Below, piece after piece: positions 44,852-55,195 of a stretch of 64,000 nucleotides of DNA. The stretch lies in NCBI RefSeq assembly GCF_007197775.1, contig NZ_CP041638.1, forward strand, positions 1,426,001 to 1,490,000. Direction: 5' to 3'. The notes under the pieces were generated by a model. That model did not search any database. It was given only the letters and a program-made list of their open reading frames with translations, and was not told the DNA's origin. Source of the DNA: Thalassotalea sp. PS06 (GTDB lineage: Bacteria > Pseudomonadota > Gammaproteobacteria > Enterobacterales > Alteromonadaceae). Positions within the stretch are counted from its first letter, which is position 1; the number at the start of each line of letters is the position of its first letter. A program made the position numbers and the translations under genes.

Positions 44852-45766
44852 ATGCGTTTTATCTTAACTTTGATTGCGATGTTGATTGTGTCCGGATGCG
44901 ATAATGCCGGCAAGCCCCAACAATCCGCACAATTAATTCGGGCGCCCTTTGTCAGCGAGGTTGATCAAAGTGAACGAGAATACTTTGTATATTTACCAAA
45001 GGGCTATGATCAACAGAGTGATAAAACCTGGCCGGTCATGTTGTTTCTGCATGGCAATGGCGGACGGGGTAATGGCAGGTCGGAACTGGGTTTTGTCATG
45101 AGTCATGGCCCATTGTACGAAACCTGGATCCAGAAACGGGATCTGCCCTTTATTATCATTGCCCCGCAATTGCCTATGTTAGGCATGGATCAGCTTGGTA
45201 TCAGTTATATCGATGATCGCCAACTCAAAGATTTACCCAAACGCCTCGAAAACGGGACGCCTGAAAGAAGCCCTGTATTTACCACTAATCGGCCAATTAT
45301 CCGGGAAGCCTCGACGCAGGATATGAGTCAAATACCACCATTATTACCGCGGGGCTGGGAAGTGATAGAAAAAGATTTGATCGCTATCCTTGATGGGGTA
45401 GAGGAAAGATTTAACACCGATCCGAATCGAATCTATTTAACCGGGCTGAGCTATGGTGGTTTTGGTACTTGGTATATGGCCAGTCAACATCCTCAAAGAT
45501 TTGCAGCCATTGTGCCGGTTGTTGGCTGGGGACACCCGGATTTAATGGCACCAATCGCGAAACAGCAATTACCGGTTTGGGCCTTTGCTGGTGGCCGCGA
45601 CAGTGCGGTACAAATTACCAATTTTTATGCGGGATTAGATAAGCTTGAGCAACTTGGTCACCAGAAAGTCAGATTCACCGTGCATGAGGACATGGAACAT
45701 GATGCCTGGACTCGGGTGTATCGTTCCACAGATTTATATGACTGGTTGTTGCAACAAACAAAGTGA
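44852..45766 (+). CDS. Prolyl-oligopeptidase-like esterase lipoprotein
   Basis: The product has 304 residues from ATG 44852 (AGGAAT site). The signal peptide ends in lipobox IVSGC. The alpha/beta hydrolase domain has VMLFLHGNGGRGNG, nucleophile elbow LTGLSYGGFGTWYMA, Asp in FAGGRDSAV and His in MEHDAW. It resembles the PHB-depolymerase or carboxylesterase type of secreted hydrolase. It is convergent with the subtilase and shares a bidirectional terminator. Confidence 0.85.
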   Translation: MRFILTLIAMLIVSGCDNAGKPQQSAQLIRAPFVSEVDQSEREYFVYLPKGYDQQSDKTWPVMLFLHGNGGRGNGRSELGFVMSHGPLYETWIQKRDLPFIIIAPQLPMLGMDQLGISYIDDRQLKDLPKRLENGTPERSPVFTTNRPIIREASTQDMSQIPPLLPRGWEVIEKDLIAILDGVEERFNTDPNRIYLTGLSYGGFGTWYMASQHPQRFAAIVPVVGWGHPDLMAPIAKQQLPVWAFAGGRDSAVQITNFYAGLDKLEQLGHQKVRFTVHEDMEHDAWTRVYRSTDLYDWLLQQTK

Positions 45767-45810
45767 CGGATAAATTTACTGATTCATTAATACAAAATAC
45801 CGCTACAAAA

Positions 45811-45834
45811 AAGGGTGCCTGTTGGCACCCTTTT
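45811..45834. terminator. Bidirectional terminator
   Basis: GGGTGCC-TGTT-GGCACCC is preceded by an A run and followed by TTTT. It can therefore serve both the esterase gene (+) and the subtilase gene (-). Confidence 0.88.
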
Positions 45835-45849
45835 CTAACGCTGACGGTA

Positions 45850-48045
45850 TTACTTAACGTTGACCTTGATTAAGGTAGTTGTCGAATTTCCCGCTTTGTC
45901 GAAAGCTACTGCTTCCAGGGTTTTCTCACCGCTTCGCAGATTACTGATGTTAATTTGATGAGTGAAAGGCGCCTCGGTAAACAGCTTCGATGCACGACCT
46001 CTAAAATACAATTGAACATAATCCAATCCTTGATCGTCAGAGGCATCAATCTCAATATCCAGAACACCGCTCACCGTTTGATTGGCTACCGGAGTAACAA
46101 ATGTTACCTGAGGAGCTACGGTATCAACACTTGGATCTGTTGGTTCAGGTACTTCAGGCTCCGGATCTGGCGTCGGCTCTGGTTCTGGCTCTGGCTCAGG
46201 TTCTGGCGTTGTCGGCTCTAAAGATTTATTTACGGTAATGTAGTAATTACCTGTATCAGTTTTATTACCAGCTTTGTCATAAGCCACGGCTTTTAACGTT
46301 TTGTTTCCGTCACGAAGGCCGCCAACATTGATGGTTAATTCATAAGGTCCATCCTTTAGTGTTTTTAGCAATGAGTTCCTAAAATACACTTCGACAGAAT
46401 CGATGCCATTATCATCGTATGCTTCTAAAGAAATATTAACGGTTCCGGTAACTTCTTCGTACTCAGTAGGCGTTACAAAGTAAACGGTTGGTGGTGTTGT
46501 ATCATTGCTGACATCCGGCTCAGGTGTTGGCACCGGCTCTGGTTCAGGAGTGCTTACCAGGTTGACGATGATTTCATCCGATTCGCCAACATTGCCAGCT
46601 GCATCAATTGCGCGGGCATACAAGGTTTTTGCACCGTCAGCTAGTTTACTGGCATCAATATTGAATTCATATGGCGCATTGTTGTCTGTCGCAAATAGGT
46701 TGCCACGGAAATAAAGTTCTACAGCGGTTACGCCAACATTATCGACAGCATTAACACTGACATTGATGGAATCAGAAACATTCTGATTATGAACCGGAGT
46801 GGTGATATAGACGGTTGGCGCACTCGTGTCTTGCTCTGGCTCTGGTACATAAACACCTTCGAATACCGCCGCATATGCATCAACACGGCCATGGCCGAAT
46901 TTGTTACTGAATTCGCCACTAAACATACTGGTGTCAGCATTAGCTTCTAATAAACTTTCCAGTTCAGCATTACTTAACTTCGGATTCTTCTCCTTAAGCA
47001 AGGCCAAAACCGCTGCGGTAGCGGGTGCTGCGAAAGAGGTTCCGCTAACACTGCCATAACCGCCATTTTTGGTGGTGGTCTGAATGCCACTGCCCGGTGC
47101 GGCTACGTCCATACAGTTGCCGTAGTTTGACCATCTGGCAAGAGCGTCTTTCGACGTAGTTGCAGAAACGGTAATAATGTATTGATTATCTGAACAGTTT
47201 TGATCTTCACCGCTGTTTCCAGCTGCCGCTACAACCAGACCACCTTTCTCGTAAAAGTATTTGGCAGCATTGGTTACCGTACTACTTTGGGTAACTCGGT
47301 AGCTGATGTTTGCAATATCAGCACCGTTATCGGCGGCATAAACCAAAGCATCGGCGATATCTAAAAACGATGCAACGCCATCGCTGCGCTCAGACACTTT
47401 GATTGGTAATATTTTGCTATCCCAGGCGATAGAGGTTACACCCTGGTTATTATTTGAGGTTGCGGCAATAACCCCAGAGACCTTGGTTCCATGACCATGG
47501 GTATCGGTTAAATCAGAGTTATTACTTACGGCATTGTATCCTGGAAGCAGGTTATTGATCAGGTCGGGGTGGTCTTCATCTACCCCAGTATCGAGAACGG
47601 CAACGACGACATTGTTACCTGTGGTTGTACTCCAGACTTTGTCGACATTCATTTTTCTCAGGTGCCAGGCATTACCATATTTAGGATCATTAGGTGTCGC
47701 TGACAAATCTACCATTTCGTTTACTTCAGCACTCTCAATCAGAGGGTGTCTTTGCAGCTGAGCTAACTTTTTTTCAAGATGTTTCTCTTTTACGGTGGCA
47801 ATGCGAGTATTAAATCGATCTAAAAATCGTTGATATCGCTTTTCTTTGCCAGCATCAATACCTGTATCGATTGCCTTTAATTGTTGCTCCAGAGTGAAAC
47901 TTTCCACACCAGCTTTAGGAGTGATAATAATTTCTCGTTCGTCACTAAAATCACTGGCGTATGTTGAGGTAGCCAGACCAAGAGCGAGACAACCGATGCT
48001 GAACGATGGTAACGCCTTGTTGTTTTTATGTCGTTTAAAACCCAT
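45850..48045 (-). CDS. Secreted subtilisin-like peptidase (S8) with Ig-like repeats
   Basis: The product has 731 residues. A signal peptide is followed by an inhibitor-like propeptide region (about 30-105). The catalytic domain carries Asp in VAVLDTGVDEDHPDL, His in THGHGTKVSGVIAA and Ser in SGTSFAAPATAAVL. Three Ig-like/cadherin-type domains follow, each starting with DT(S/T)(A/P)P and ending KAGN- or AAGN-like, joined by Pro-Glu-rich linkers. It is an extracellular protease, with repeats probably aiding substrate binding. It is divergent from the tricorn-type protease across 560 bp of AT-rich DNA where I see no gene. Confidence 0.93.
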   Translation of the reverse strand: MGFKRHKNNKALPSFSIGCLALGLATSTYASDFSDEREIIITPKAGVESFTLEQQLKAIDTGIDAGKEKRYQRFLDRFNTRIATVKEKHLEKKLAQLQRHPLIESAEVNEMVDLSATPNDPKYGNAWHLRKMNVDKVWSTTTGNNVVVAVLDTGVDEDHPDLINNLLPGYNAVSNNSDLTDTHGHGTKVSGVIAATSNNNQGVTSIAWDSKILPIKVSERSDGVASFLDIADALVYAADNGADIANISYRVTQSSTVTNAAKYFYEKGGLVVAAAGNSGEDQNCSDNQYIITVSATTSKDALARWSNYGNCMDVAAPGSGIQTTTKNGGYGSVSGTSFAAPATAAVLALLKEKNPKLSNAELESLLEANADTSMFSGEFSNKFGHGRVDAYAAVFEGVYVPEPEQDTSAPTVYITTPVHNQNVSDSINVSVNAVDNVGVTAVELYFRGNLFATDNNAPYEFNIDASKLADGAKTLYARAIDAAGNVGESDEIIVNLVSTPEPEPVPTPEPDVSNDTTPPTVYFVTPTEYEEVTGTVNISLEAYDDNGIDSVEVYFRNSLLKTLKDGPYELTINVGGLRDGNKTLKAVAYDKAGNKTDTGNYYITVNKSLEPTTPEPEPEPEPEPTPDPEPEVPEPTDPSVDTVAPQVTFVTPVANQTVSGVLDIEIDASDDQGLDYVQLYFRGRASKLFTEAPFTHQINISNLRSGEKTLEAVAFDKAGNSTTTLIKVNVK

Positions 48046-48605
48046 TAAAATTTACCTCTGTTACCTGATATTCAGGCAAGCATTTAATTCCGATATAAGT
48101 GCGCGCAATACCGCAGAGGTCAGTGAATTCAAATTCGGTGAAAATAACTCAGAAAAATCCATTGAGGTTGGTTTTGTTCGTCCTCAGGAGTTTGGATATC
48201 GATGATGACGTGAATCAAAAAAAAGATTTCGAGTTATTTTTATTATTAAGTTCTCTGGCTGTAATTGCGCTTCCCGAATTGCAATGTAAATTTGATGGAA
48301 AAACATATCAACGCCATATTTGTTCATTTAACATACAGCTAACATAAAAAGTGTGAAAGTTTGTACATATTTCATGCAAATCTATATATTTCAATAAGTT
48401 AACGGGGAAATATTTATTTTCATGGATGTTAATACGAGGTTAACCGTGATTTTCGATATTTTAAGAAATCGAGCCTTAACGATAAAATTTTAAAAAACAT
48501 TTAAAATCATTAACTTTTGCACGTTTGGCAGCGCTAACATTATCGCCACAATAAACTAAAATTGATTCATTATCTAATTGAAAAACCAACAATAATGGAT
48601 CATCA

Positions 48606-51600
48606 ATGAATATCTTAAAACTCCTCTCATGGTTGTTGCTACTGGCGCTGTTTAGCAACGTTGTTGTTGCCGATAAAGGCACTAATTTATTGTTGAGGCA
48701 AGTAGATATCCATGATGATACTCTGGTTTTCTCCTATGGCCAGGATATCTGGCAAGGCAGTTTAAAACAGCAAACTGCATTCAGGCTCACGTCCTTTCAG
48801 GATCAGGCACAACAGCCAAAAATTTCTCCCGATGGCAAATGGATAGCATTTAGTTCACAGCTTAATGGCAACTTTGATGTGTTTATTGTTCCCGTAGGTG
48901 GCGGCGAGATTAAGCAGTTGACCTGGCACCCGGGAACTGATCTGGTCAGAAGTTGGTCTCCTGATTCAAAGCAGGTGGTTTTTATCAGTAGTCGAGAAGG
49001 GGCACCGATAGCCTTACCAAAATTTTTTACGGTTTCCATTCACGGGCAAACCCCCCAAGCCATGCCTATGCCCAGAGGCCAATACGGAGGATTCTCTCCC
49101 GATGGTGAGCAATTCGTTTATCAAAAAGTGACCCCGTGGGATGATGGCTGGCGAAAATATCGGGGTGGGCAAAACCAGCCGCTGCGAATCGCAGATTTAA
49201 ATAGCCTGGATGAGGTTATGTTACCCTGGGTTCAGGAAAAGCAAACCTTACCGCAATGGCACGGCAACTTTATTTACTTTCTGTCGGATAGAGATGGGGT
49301 ACTCAATGTATTCCGAATAGGGAAAAACGCTCGAAACGCGGAGCAAGCGCAGCAACTTACCTTTTACAACGATTATGACGTTAAATCCTATGCCGTCTCC
49401 GCTAGCCGTTTGGTGTGGGAGCAGCACGGCCGACTTTACCAGGCAAACATCGACGGTGATGTAACCGCACAATCCTTGCAACCAAAAGCTATTGAACTAA
49501 CCTTGCACGCGGATTTCCCCTGGTCCAGAGAGCAATGGGTAAAAGCCAACAAATTTATTGAAACCGCGGCGATTTCGCCAACTGGCAAACGTGCTTTGTT
49601 TGTCGCCCGAGGCGAGGTATTCAGTGTTCCGTCCGAGCATGGCGAAGAGCGAAACCTGTCGAATAGCTGGCACCGGGAAGTTAATGCTCAATGGTCCGCA
49701 GACGGTAAACATATTGCCTGGTTTAGTGACGAATCTGGTGAATATGAACTGGTGATCAGTGATCAATTCGGTGAACAACGACAACGTTATGAATTAAATA
49801 AACAGGGGTTTTATTACAATCTGCGTTGGTCTTCAAACAATAAGCAACTGTCATTTACCGATCAAAAACAACGTATTTGGTATCTCACCATCGATTCTGG
49901 TGATTTGACTCAGGTTGATCAAGACACTCAGGTTATTCCTTATGGAATGCATGCACCAGCCTGGTCTCCGGACAGCCGTTATCTGGCTTACAACAAATCC
50001 GCGCGAAATTTTTTACGCGATGTATTTATCTATGATACGAATACTGGCAAATCCTACCTGGTTACCGACGGTATGGCCGACAATCGCAGTTTTGCATGGG
50101 ATCGCAACGGTAAGTATCTCTACGTAAATGCCAGTGTTGATTACGCCAGTAAAGCTCCATGGCTGGATCTCAGTACGACAGGCAAGGCTCAGGAAAACTA
50201 TCAGGTATATGCGGTAATCCTCGATAAAAATGGCGAAAGTCCGTTGCAGTTGCGACGTGATGTCGAGGAGGTGAAACCGGAAAAAGCCGCGAACGCCAAA
50301 GGCAAATCGAACAAGCAGGATAAATCATCTGCAAAGAATGATAACGCCAAGGATAAAGGCGAAATGACCAAGATTGACTTTGCCGGTATTCAGCGGCGCA
50401 TGGTCGCGATCCCCGTTGGAGTTGGTCATTTTACTCAGCTTAGTAGCAGTGAATCCGGTTTGTTGATGGTGAAAACGCTTAATGAAAAAGAGCAAAGCCT
50501 GTATCTATTCGATTTTGAAGAGCAGCAGTCGCGCATGTTGTTAAAAGGTATTAAGCAGTATGCGCTTGCAGCCAATGGTGAAGCGCTATTAGCGCAACAG
50601 GGTAGTTTGTGGAAGATAAGTGATAATGTCGACGGTATCAAAGACGCCGCCGGATTGAATTTATCGTTGGATTTATGGCTACAGCCGAAAAAGGAGTGGC
50701 AGCAGAAATTTCGAGAAGCCTGGCGTTATCAGCGGGATTACTTCTACGTTGAAAACCTTCATGGCGCCGATTGGCAACAAATCTGGGACGATTATCGGCC
50801 GTTGCTCGATGGTATTAATCACTTGGCGGATCTAAATTATTTGCTCGATAATCTGGGGGCCGAAACCTCAGTTGGTCATTCATTTAATGGCGGCGGCGAG
50901 TTTCCCAATGTCCCTGAAAACCGGGTAGGGTTGCTCGGTATTGACCTAACCCAGGAAGGAGATAACTTCCTGATTGCCAGGGTTTTTACCGGAGAACCGT
51001 GGAACGCGGCGATCAATCAATATGCGCCTATGTCCCCTTATAAGAACCAAATTCGCAAGGGCGATCAAATTATCGCGATTGACGGCATTAAGCTGTCGAC
51101 AAAAAGCAATTTCTATCAGTATCTGAATGGCACCTTAAATCGCCAGACCAAAGTCACCATCAAATCTGCGGCAACAGGCAAGCAACAGGATTTTTGGGTA
51201 AAACCCATAGAAAATGAGTCGAGTTTGCGCCAGATGGCCTGGGTCGAAGATAATCGTCGATTCGTTGCCCGGGCATCGGATAATCAGCTCGCCTATATCT
51301 GGGTTCCGGATACAGGTGCCAAGGGATATGCTTTCTTTAATCGGTACTTCTTCGCTCAAGCCGATAAAAAGGGCGTTATCGTTGATGAGCGCTACAATGG
51401 CGGCGGGTTTATTGCCGACTACATGATAGACGTGCTCAATCGAAAGTTGAGCGGGTATTTCAATAATGTTTTGGAAACCGACCAGCCTCTAACCAGCCCT
51501 GGCGCAATTATTGACGGCCCTAAAGTATTACTGATCAATGAAATGGCCGGCTCTGGCGGGGATATGTTCCCGTACTTATTTCGCTTTCATAAGTTGGGCA

Positions 51601-51905
51601 CTATTGTCGGAACCAAAACCTGGGGCGGCTTGGTCGGCATCTGGGGTGTCCCTTCATTTGTCGATGGTGGTTACATGACCGCACCACGCAGCGGCTTTTA
51701 CGATCTCCAGGGCCGGTGGGCCGTTGAAAATGAGGGGGTGGCTCCGGACATCGAAGTGAATGAGAATCTGCTGATGTCGGCAAAAGGCATGGATGCACAA
51801 CTGCAACGGGCGGTGAAAGTTGCTTTGGAACAGCTACCAGATTATCAGGAAATAAGAAACAAACCGGCACCCGAGGATCCGATTCGTGCGGTGCGATTGA
51901 AATGA
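48606..51905 (+). CDS. Tricorn-type serine protease (S41 family)
   Basis: The product has 1099 residues with a signal peptide. Beta-propeller repeats (KISPDGKWIAFSSQ, RSWSPDSKQVVFIS, PAWSPDSRYLAYN) fill the first ~600 residues. A Lys-rich insert lies near residues 555-585. The C-terminal half has the His region VGHSFNGGGEF, a PDZ domain (KGDQIIAIDGIKL) and the S41 active site in NEMAGSGGDMFPYLF. It digests peptides, probably in the periplasm, and could process products of the neighbouring secreted subtilase. Confidence 0.92.
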   Translation: MNILKLLSWLLLLALFSNVVVADKGTNLLLRQVDIHDDTLVFSYGQDIWQGSLKQQTAFRLTSFQDQAQQPKISPDGKWIAFSSQLNGNFDVFIVPVGGGEIKQLTWHPGTDLVRSWSPDSKQVVFISSREGAPIALPKFFTVSIHGQTPQAMPMPRGQYGGFSPDGEQFVYQKVTPWDDGWRKYRGGQNQPLRIADLNSLDEVMLPWVQEKQTLPQWHGNFIYFLSDRDGVLNVFRIGKNARNAEQAQQLTFYNDYDVKSYAVSASRLVWEQHGRLYQANIDGDVTAQSLQPKAIELTLHADFPWSREQWVKANKFIETAAISPTGKRALFVARGEVFSVPSEHGEERNLSNSWHREVNAQWSADGKHIAWFSDESGEYELVISDQFGEQRQRYELNKQGFYYNLRWSSNNKQLSFTDQKQRIWYLTIDSGDLTQVDQDTQVIPYGMHAPAWSPDSRYLAYNKSARNFLRDVFIYDTNTGKSYLVTDGMADNRSFAWDRNGKYLYVNASVDYASKAPWLDLSTTGKAQENYQVYAVILDKNGESPLQLRRDVEEVKPEKAANAKGKSNKQDKSSAKNDNAKDKGEMTKIDFAGIQRRMVAIPVGVGHFTQLSSSESGLLMVKTLNEKEQSLYLFDFEEQQSRMLLKGIKQYALAANGEALLAQQGSLWKISDNVDGIKDAAGLNLSLDLWLQPKKEWQQKFREAWRYQRDYFYVENLHGADWQQIWDDYRPLLDGINHLADLNYLLDNLGAETSVGHSFNGGGEFPNVPENRVGLLGIDLTQEGDNFLIARVFTGEPWNAAINQYAPMSPYKNQIRKGDQIIAIDGIKLSTKSNFYQYLNGTLNRQTKVTIKSAATGKQQDFWVKPIENESSLRQMAWVEDNRRFVARASDNQLAYIWVPDTGAKGYAFFNRYFFAQADKKGVIVDERYNGGGFIADYMIDVLNRKLSGYFNNVLETDQPLTSPGAIIDGPKVLLINEMAGSGGDMFPYLFRFHKLGTIVGTKTWGGLVGIWGVPSFVDGGYMTAPRSGFYDLQGRWAVENEGVAPDIEVNENLLMSAKGMDAQLQRAVKVALEQLPDYQEIRNKPAPEDPIRAVRLK

Positions 51906-51986
51906 CATTTTATTCAGTAAACCTAAGGACTGGCATTAAACTGCTAAACTATTTAAAATTCGGTTTTTTTCTCAGAACAAGCAAGT

Positions 51987-52586
51987 ATGAACAGCGAATT
52001 GTTTTTTATCTATGACTCCCATTGTCCGTGGAGCTACGCAACAACTGCATTGGTACGCGAGCTGGTAAAAGCGAGCCCGGATATGCAACTACATTTAATG
52101 CACGTAGCCCATTACGATGGCAGTGATGGTGTCAGCAAAAAATTGCTGCAATCGGTAGCGCAGCAAAGTTCAGTGAGCTTCTCGGACGACTACCTACGGT
52201 TTTGCGAGCAACCACAGGATGCAACTGCCGTTGCTAATCTAATGGCATGGCTTGAAAATAAACAACCAGAAATCGCCTTTGAGGTACTGCAAATGGTGCA
52301 GGACCAGCATTTTCAACAGGGTTTGATGATGACCGGATCTGAAGATTTCGATGCCATCGTTAAAAACTATCAGCTTTCCATTCCAGGTAAAGTCTTTAAA
52401 GACAAGCTGAGCAAAGATGCTGAATATCAGCTTGGCGATATCGCCGAGTTACAGGAAATTATTCAAACTACCGCATTTCCAGCGCTGTTAGTGGCCAAGG
52501 ATGAACGCATCGTGCTATTGAATCACAATTTGTATCTGACTCGTCCGGATAAAATCGTCGAAGCCATTGAAATCGAGTTTCCTTAA
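51987..52586 (+). CDS. DsbA-family thioredoxin-fold protein
   Basis: The product has 199 residues of DsbA/FrnE type with an N-terminal YDSHCPWSYATT motif. The active site is CPWS, with only the first Cys, so disulfide exchange would have to be monothiol or glutathione-dependent. There is no signal peptide, so it is cytoplasmic. Alternative roles are GST-kappa-like isomerase activity. It appears to be a single gene. Confidence 0.83.
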   Translation: MNSELFFIYDSHCPWSYATTALVRELVKASPDMQLHLMHVAHYDGSDGVSKKLLQSVAQQSSVSFSDDYLRFCEQPQDATAVANLMAWLENKQPEIAFEVLQMVQDQHFQQGLMMTGSEDFDAIVKNYQLSIPGKVFKDKLSKDAEYQLGDIAELQEIIQTTAFPALLVAKDERIVLLNHNLYLTRPDKIVEAIEIEFP

Positions 52587-52732
52587 CTCGCCACTTCTTT
52601 CCACATCTTCTATTCTTTAGGGGCGCCTGTAATTCACTCGTGCATGCAGCATGGAATTGCAGGCTTGATCGTTTTTCCAGACAAATTCGTAACAATCTTA
52701 AATTACTGAATGTTGTCCGCTCTGGATAGATT

Positions 52733-53305
52733 ATGAATGCCTTAATGAAGTTAGCGGCTTGTATTCTGTTGTTCACATTAACGTTGGAGGCACGAGTGCA
52801 GGCAAATGAAATGAAGACCGTCGCTTTTTCCGACGTCGATGAACTGCAAAAGTGGCTTGTTGTCAGCGATACCGTGATGGGCGGCGTGTCCCATGGTCAG
52901 TTCCTGTTGGAGGATAACAATGGAATTTTTTTCGGGGTGTTATCTCTGGAAAATAATGGCGGTTTTGCATCGATTCGCCGTTTGTTCTCAGGGCCGGTTA
53001 GTGAACCCGCTGCGAAGATTTCGATTCGCGTGAAAGGCGACGGTGGCCGGTTTCAGTTCCGGGTCCGTACCAATCGAAATTTCGATGGCTACGCCTATCA
53101 AGTCAGCTTCAACACCATAGAGAACGAGTGGGTGACGTTATACTTTGAACCTGAGGATTTCATTGCCACCTATCGCGGCATGGTTTTGAATAACGTTCCG
53201 GCCCTGGATTTTAGTGATATTGAACAAATCGGCTTTTTGATTTCCGAAAAACAGCAGGGAGAATTTGCTCTGCACATCCATACCATTAAATTTTTACAAC
53301 AATGA
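52733..53305 (+). CDS. CIA30-family protein
   Basis: The product has 190 residues with a signal peptide (about 1-23). The family block VVSDTVMGGVSHGQF is followed by FRVRTNRNFDGYAYQVSF, typical of the complex I intermediate-associated protein 30 fold. In bacteria the role is undefined; the fold is a beta-sandwich resembling carbohydrate-binding modules. The stop overlaps the next start by 4 bp, so the two are coupled. Confidence 0.88.
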   Translation: MNALMKLAACILLFTLTLEARVQANEMKTVAFSDVDELQKWLVVSDTVMGGVSHGQFLLEDNNGIFFGVLSLENNGGFASIRRLFSGPVSEPAAKISIRVKGDGGRFQFRVRTNRNFDGYAYQVSFNTIENEWVTLYFEPEDFIATYRGMVLNNVPALDFSDIEQIGFLISEKQQGEFALHIHTIKFLQQ

Positions 53306-53520
53306 GTAATCAGATAAACCCGCGAAAACTCCTGCATAGTAAATGGACTTCCTGTCATATTGAACATAAACGCAAGCATTTTATCGTTGTTGAGGTTGAA
53401 TTTGACGAGCAAAATAAGGTTGAATACTGCGAAATTGAAGCCGTTATCGACGGGTTCAGGCGAGAGATTGACTGGCGTCAGCTAAAAGACAGCCAGCAAT
53501 GGCGTTTAGGATGGAAATAG
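53302..53520 (+). CDS. Small basic protein, TIGR02450 type
   Basis: The product has 72 residues with the pattern NPRKLLHSKWTSCHIEHKRK, then KHFIVVEVE, ending REIDWRQLKDSQQWRLGWK. This matches my memory of a conserved short Trp-rich family of unknown function in gammaproteobacteria. It starts inside the CIA30 stop codon and precedes glutaredoxin by 15 bp. Confidence 0.8.
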   Translation: MSNQINPRKLLHSKWTSCHIEHKRKHFIVVEVEFDEQNKVEYCEIEAVIDGFRREIDWRQLKDSQQWRLGWK

Positions 53521-53535
53521 GGGAGAGCACCTGAA

Positions 53536-53763
53536 GTGAAGCGCATCGTTTTATACACAAAAAATCGTTGTCCGCATTGTGAAACCGCGAAAAAATATCT
53601 AGAGCAAAAGAACATACCATTTCGGCTATGCAATGTCTCTACAGCCGCTGGCCAGAAAGAGTTCTATAAAACCGGATTTCGCGGTGTTCCTGTGCTGAAA
53701 ATTGGCGACAGATATTTGAATGGATTTTCGGTCAAGCAGTTCGAAGCGATGATAAAAGGGTAG
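53536..53763 (+). CDS. Glutaredoxin-like protein
   Basis: The product has 75 residues from GTG, with a GGGGAGA ribosome site. The thioredoxin-fold motif is YTKNRCPHCETAKKYLEQ (active site CPHC), with the TVP-like loop GFRGVPVLKIG. It reduces disulfides, using glutathione or a reductase. It is last in a three-gene operon with the CIA30 and TIGR02450 proteins. Confidence 0.93.
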   Translation: MKRIVLYTKNRCPHCETAKKYLEQKNIPFRLCNVSTAAGQKEFYKTGFRGVPVLKIGDRYLNGFSVKQFEAMIKG

Positions 53764-53771
53764 GGGATGGT

Positions 53772-54350
53772 TTAGAGCGGCTGCATGTTCATGGCCATAA
53801 TGACGTTGTTAAAATCAAATTCTATCATCAGGTGGTAAAGGTCTGTTTTTGGGGCAATCTCGTTGCGTAATAACAAGTTGGATTCTTCTTCGGTAAGGAC
53901 CTGCAGGGTGTCACTTTGCTGTTCAAAATAATATTCCAGAACTTTGCCCTTTTGCAATTGCCGAGCAGGCTGCCCTAGCGTGTTGAGCACCTGCTCTCGT
54001 TCCGTAACCCCTACTTCCAAATCCGGTATGTAAGGAAGGTTGGCGTTCTGGATATAACCGTTACTGGTGACTTGAGCCACCGTAGTATCGGTTAACTCAT
54101 CTTTATCGGTAAGCACTTCGGTGTTCTCAGAATTTACGCTTTCTGAGGATGTAACCGATTCTTCACGATTATCGATACCACCAGCGCCATTGGACATAGA
54201 TTCAAATTCAGCGTCAGGGTTATTTTCTATGATAGGGAGGACAAAATTTTCTTGGTCTAGCAGTTCAGATTGTGGGAGAACGAAATATAATCCGATAAAC
54301 GTCAGCCAGATAACCAGCCACAGCTTTATCGTCATATTTTGATGGAACAT
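53772..54350 (-). CDS. Membrane-anchored periplasmic protein with BamE-like segment
   Basis: The product has 192 residues. One N-terminal helix (about 8-25) is followed by an acidic Ser/Glu/Asp-rich linker (35-95). A C-terminal domain contains VGVTEREQVLNTLGQPARQ and then KVLEYYFEQQ, the pattern seen in BamE/SmpA-like small domains. Function is unknown. It is convergent with the glutaredoxin gene. The 254 bp upstream to the channel gene hold nothing I recognise. Confidence 0.6.
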   Translation of the reverse strand: MFHQNMTIKLWLVIWLTFIGLYFVLPQSELLDQENFVLPIIENNPDAEFESMSNGAGGIDNREESVTSSESVNSENTEVLTDKDELTDTTVAQVTSNGYIQNANLPYIPDLEVGVTEREQVLNTLGQPARQLQKGKVLEYYFEQQSDTLQVLTEEESNLLLRNEIAPKTDLYHLMIEFDFNNVIMAMNMQPL

Positions 54351-54604
54351 ATTATATACTCCACCCGTTAAGTTAATCTCTATTAGAACTTCATAGATAC
54401 TGCATAGCTTATTGGGATTAACAGGTTATTAAGGAAGTTTAGTTGTTAATATTAGCTTTGCCACTTCCCGGACATTTGTAATACAGTTAAATAACCGGGT
54501 TAAATTGAGTTAAGTCAAGGCTCGGAAATTTTGCAACCAAGATTGTAAAATTTTCTAACAAACTGTAAAGACAGATATAATTTAAAGCTAAAGGACGAAA
54601 AATT

Positions 54605-55033
54605 ATGCTGAAACTTACTCTGATAAATACCGTGGTGGTAGCTGCAGTGGTGCTCATTCATTATGAGTTTCTTTGGTATTTGTCGAAACTTTTACCTCGG
54701 TTTCACTTTGCGCGAAAGTATCGGATATTGATAGGTATTGTCGGCGCTTTGGTAGCTCATACTATCGAAATCTGGATTTTCGGTTCTGTGTTCTATTTGA
54801 TGCACCATGATACGGATTTTGGAGGATTTGCAGGGGATTTTTCAGGTACTCTGCTCGATTGCGTGTATTTTTCTTTTACAACCTATTCAACACTTGGCTT
54901 CGGTGACATCACGCCAACCGGAGACATCCGATTTTTAACGGGGATCGCATCTCTTACCGGACTGGTATTAATTACCTGGACCGCGTCATTTTTATTTCTC
55001 GAAATGCAACGAGACTGGGGTAATAGCGAATAA
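54605..55033 (+). CDS. Two-TM potassium channel-like protein
   Basis: The product has 142 residues with a helix at about 3-25, another near 38-65, and a pore region followed by a last helix. The selectivity-filter-like motif is TTYSTLGFGDITPTGD, near residue 98. TLGFGD is close to the TVGYGD consensus. No cytoplasmic RCK domain is present. It would form a tetrameric cation channel in the inner membrane. Confidence 0.85.
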   Translation: MLKLTLINTVVVAAVVLIHYEFLWYLSKLLPRFHFARKYRILIGIVGALVAHTIEIWIFGSVFYLMHHDTDFGGFAGDFSGTLLDCVYFSFTTYSTLGFGDITPTGDIRFLTGIASLTGLVLITWTASFLFLEMQRDWGNSE

Positions 55034-55195
55034 ACTCACATTGGTTGATTGCCATTATCGCTCACTAACGGGCGTAGCAAAGGAAAAATAGCAGGAAACA
55101 ACTACACTAAAACAGACGCACACAAAGGGATATTTGGTTTGCTCTGTTGGTATCAATTCAACCTCAACTATAAATCGCGCACGCCACGTCGCAAA

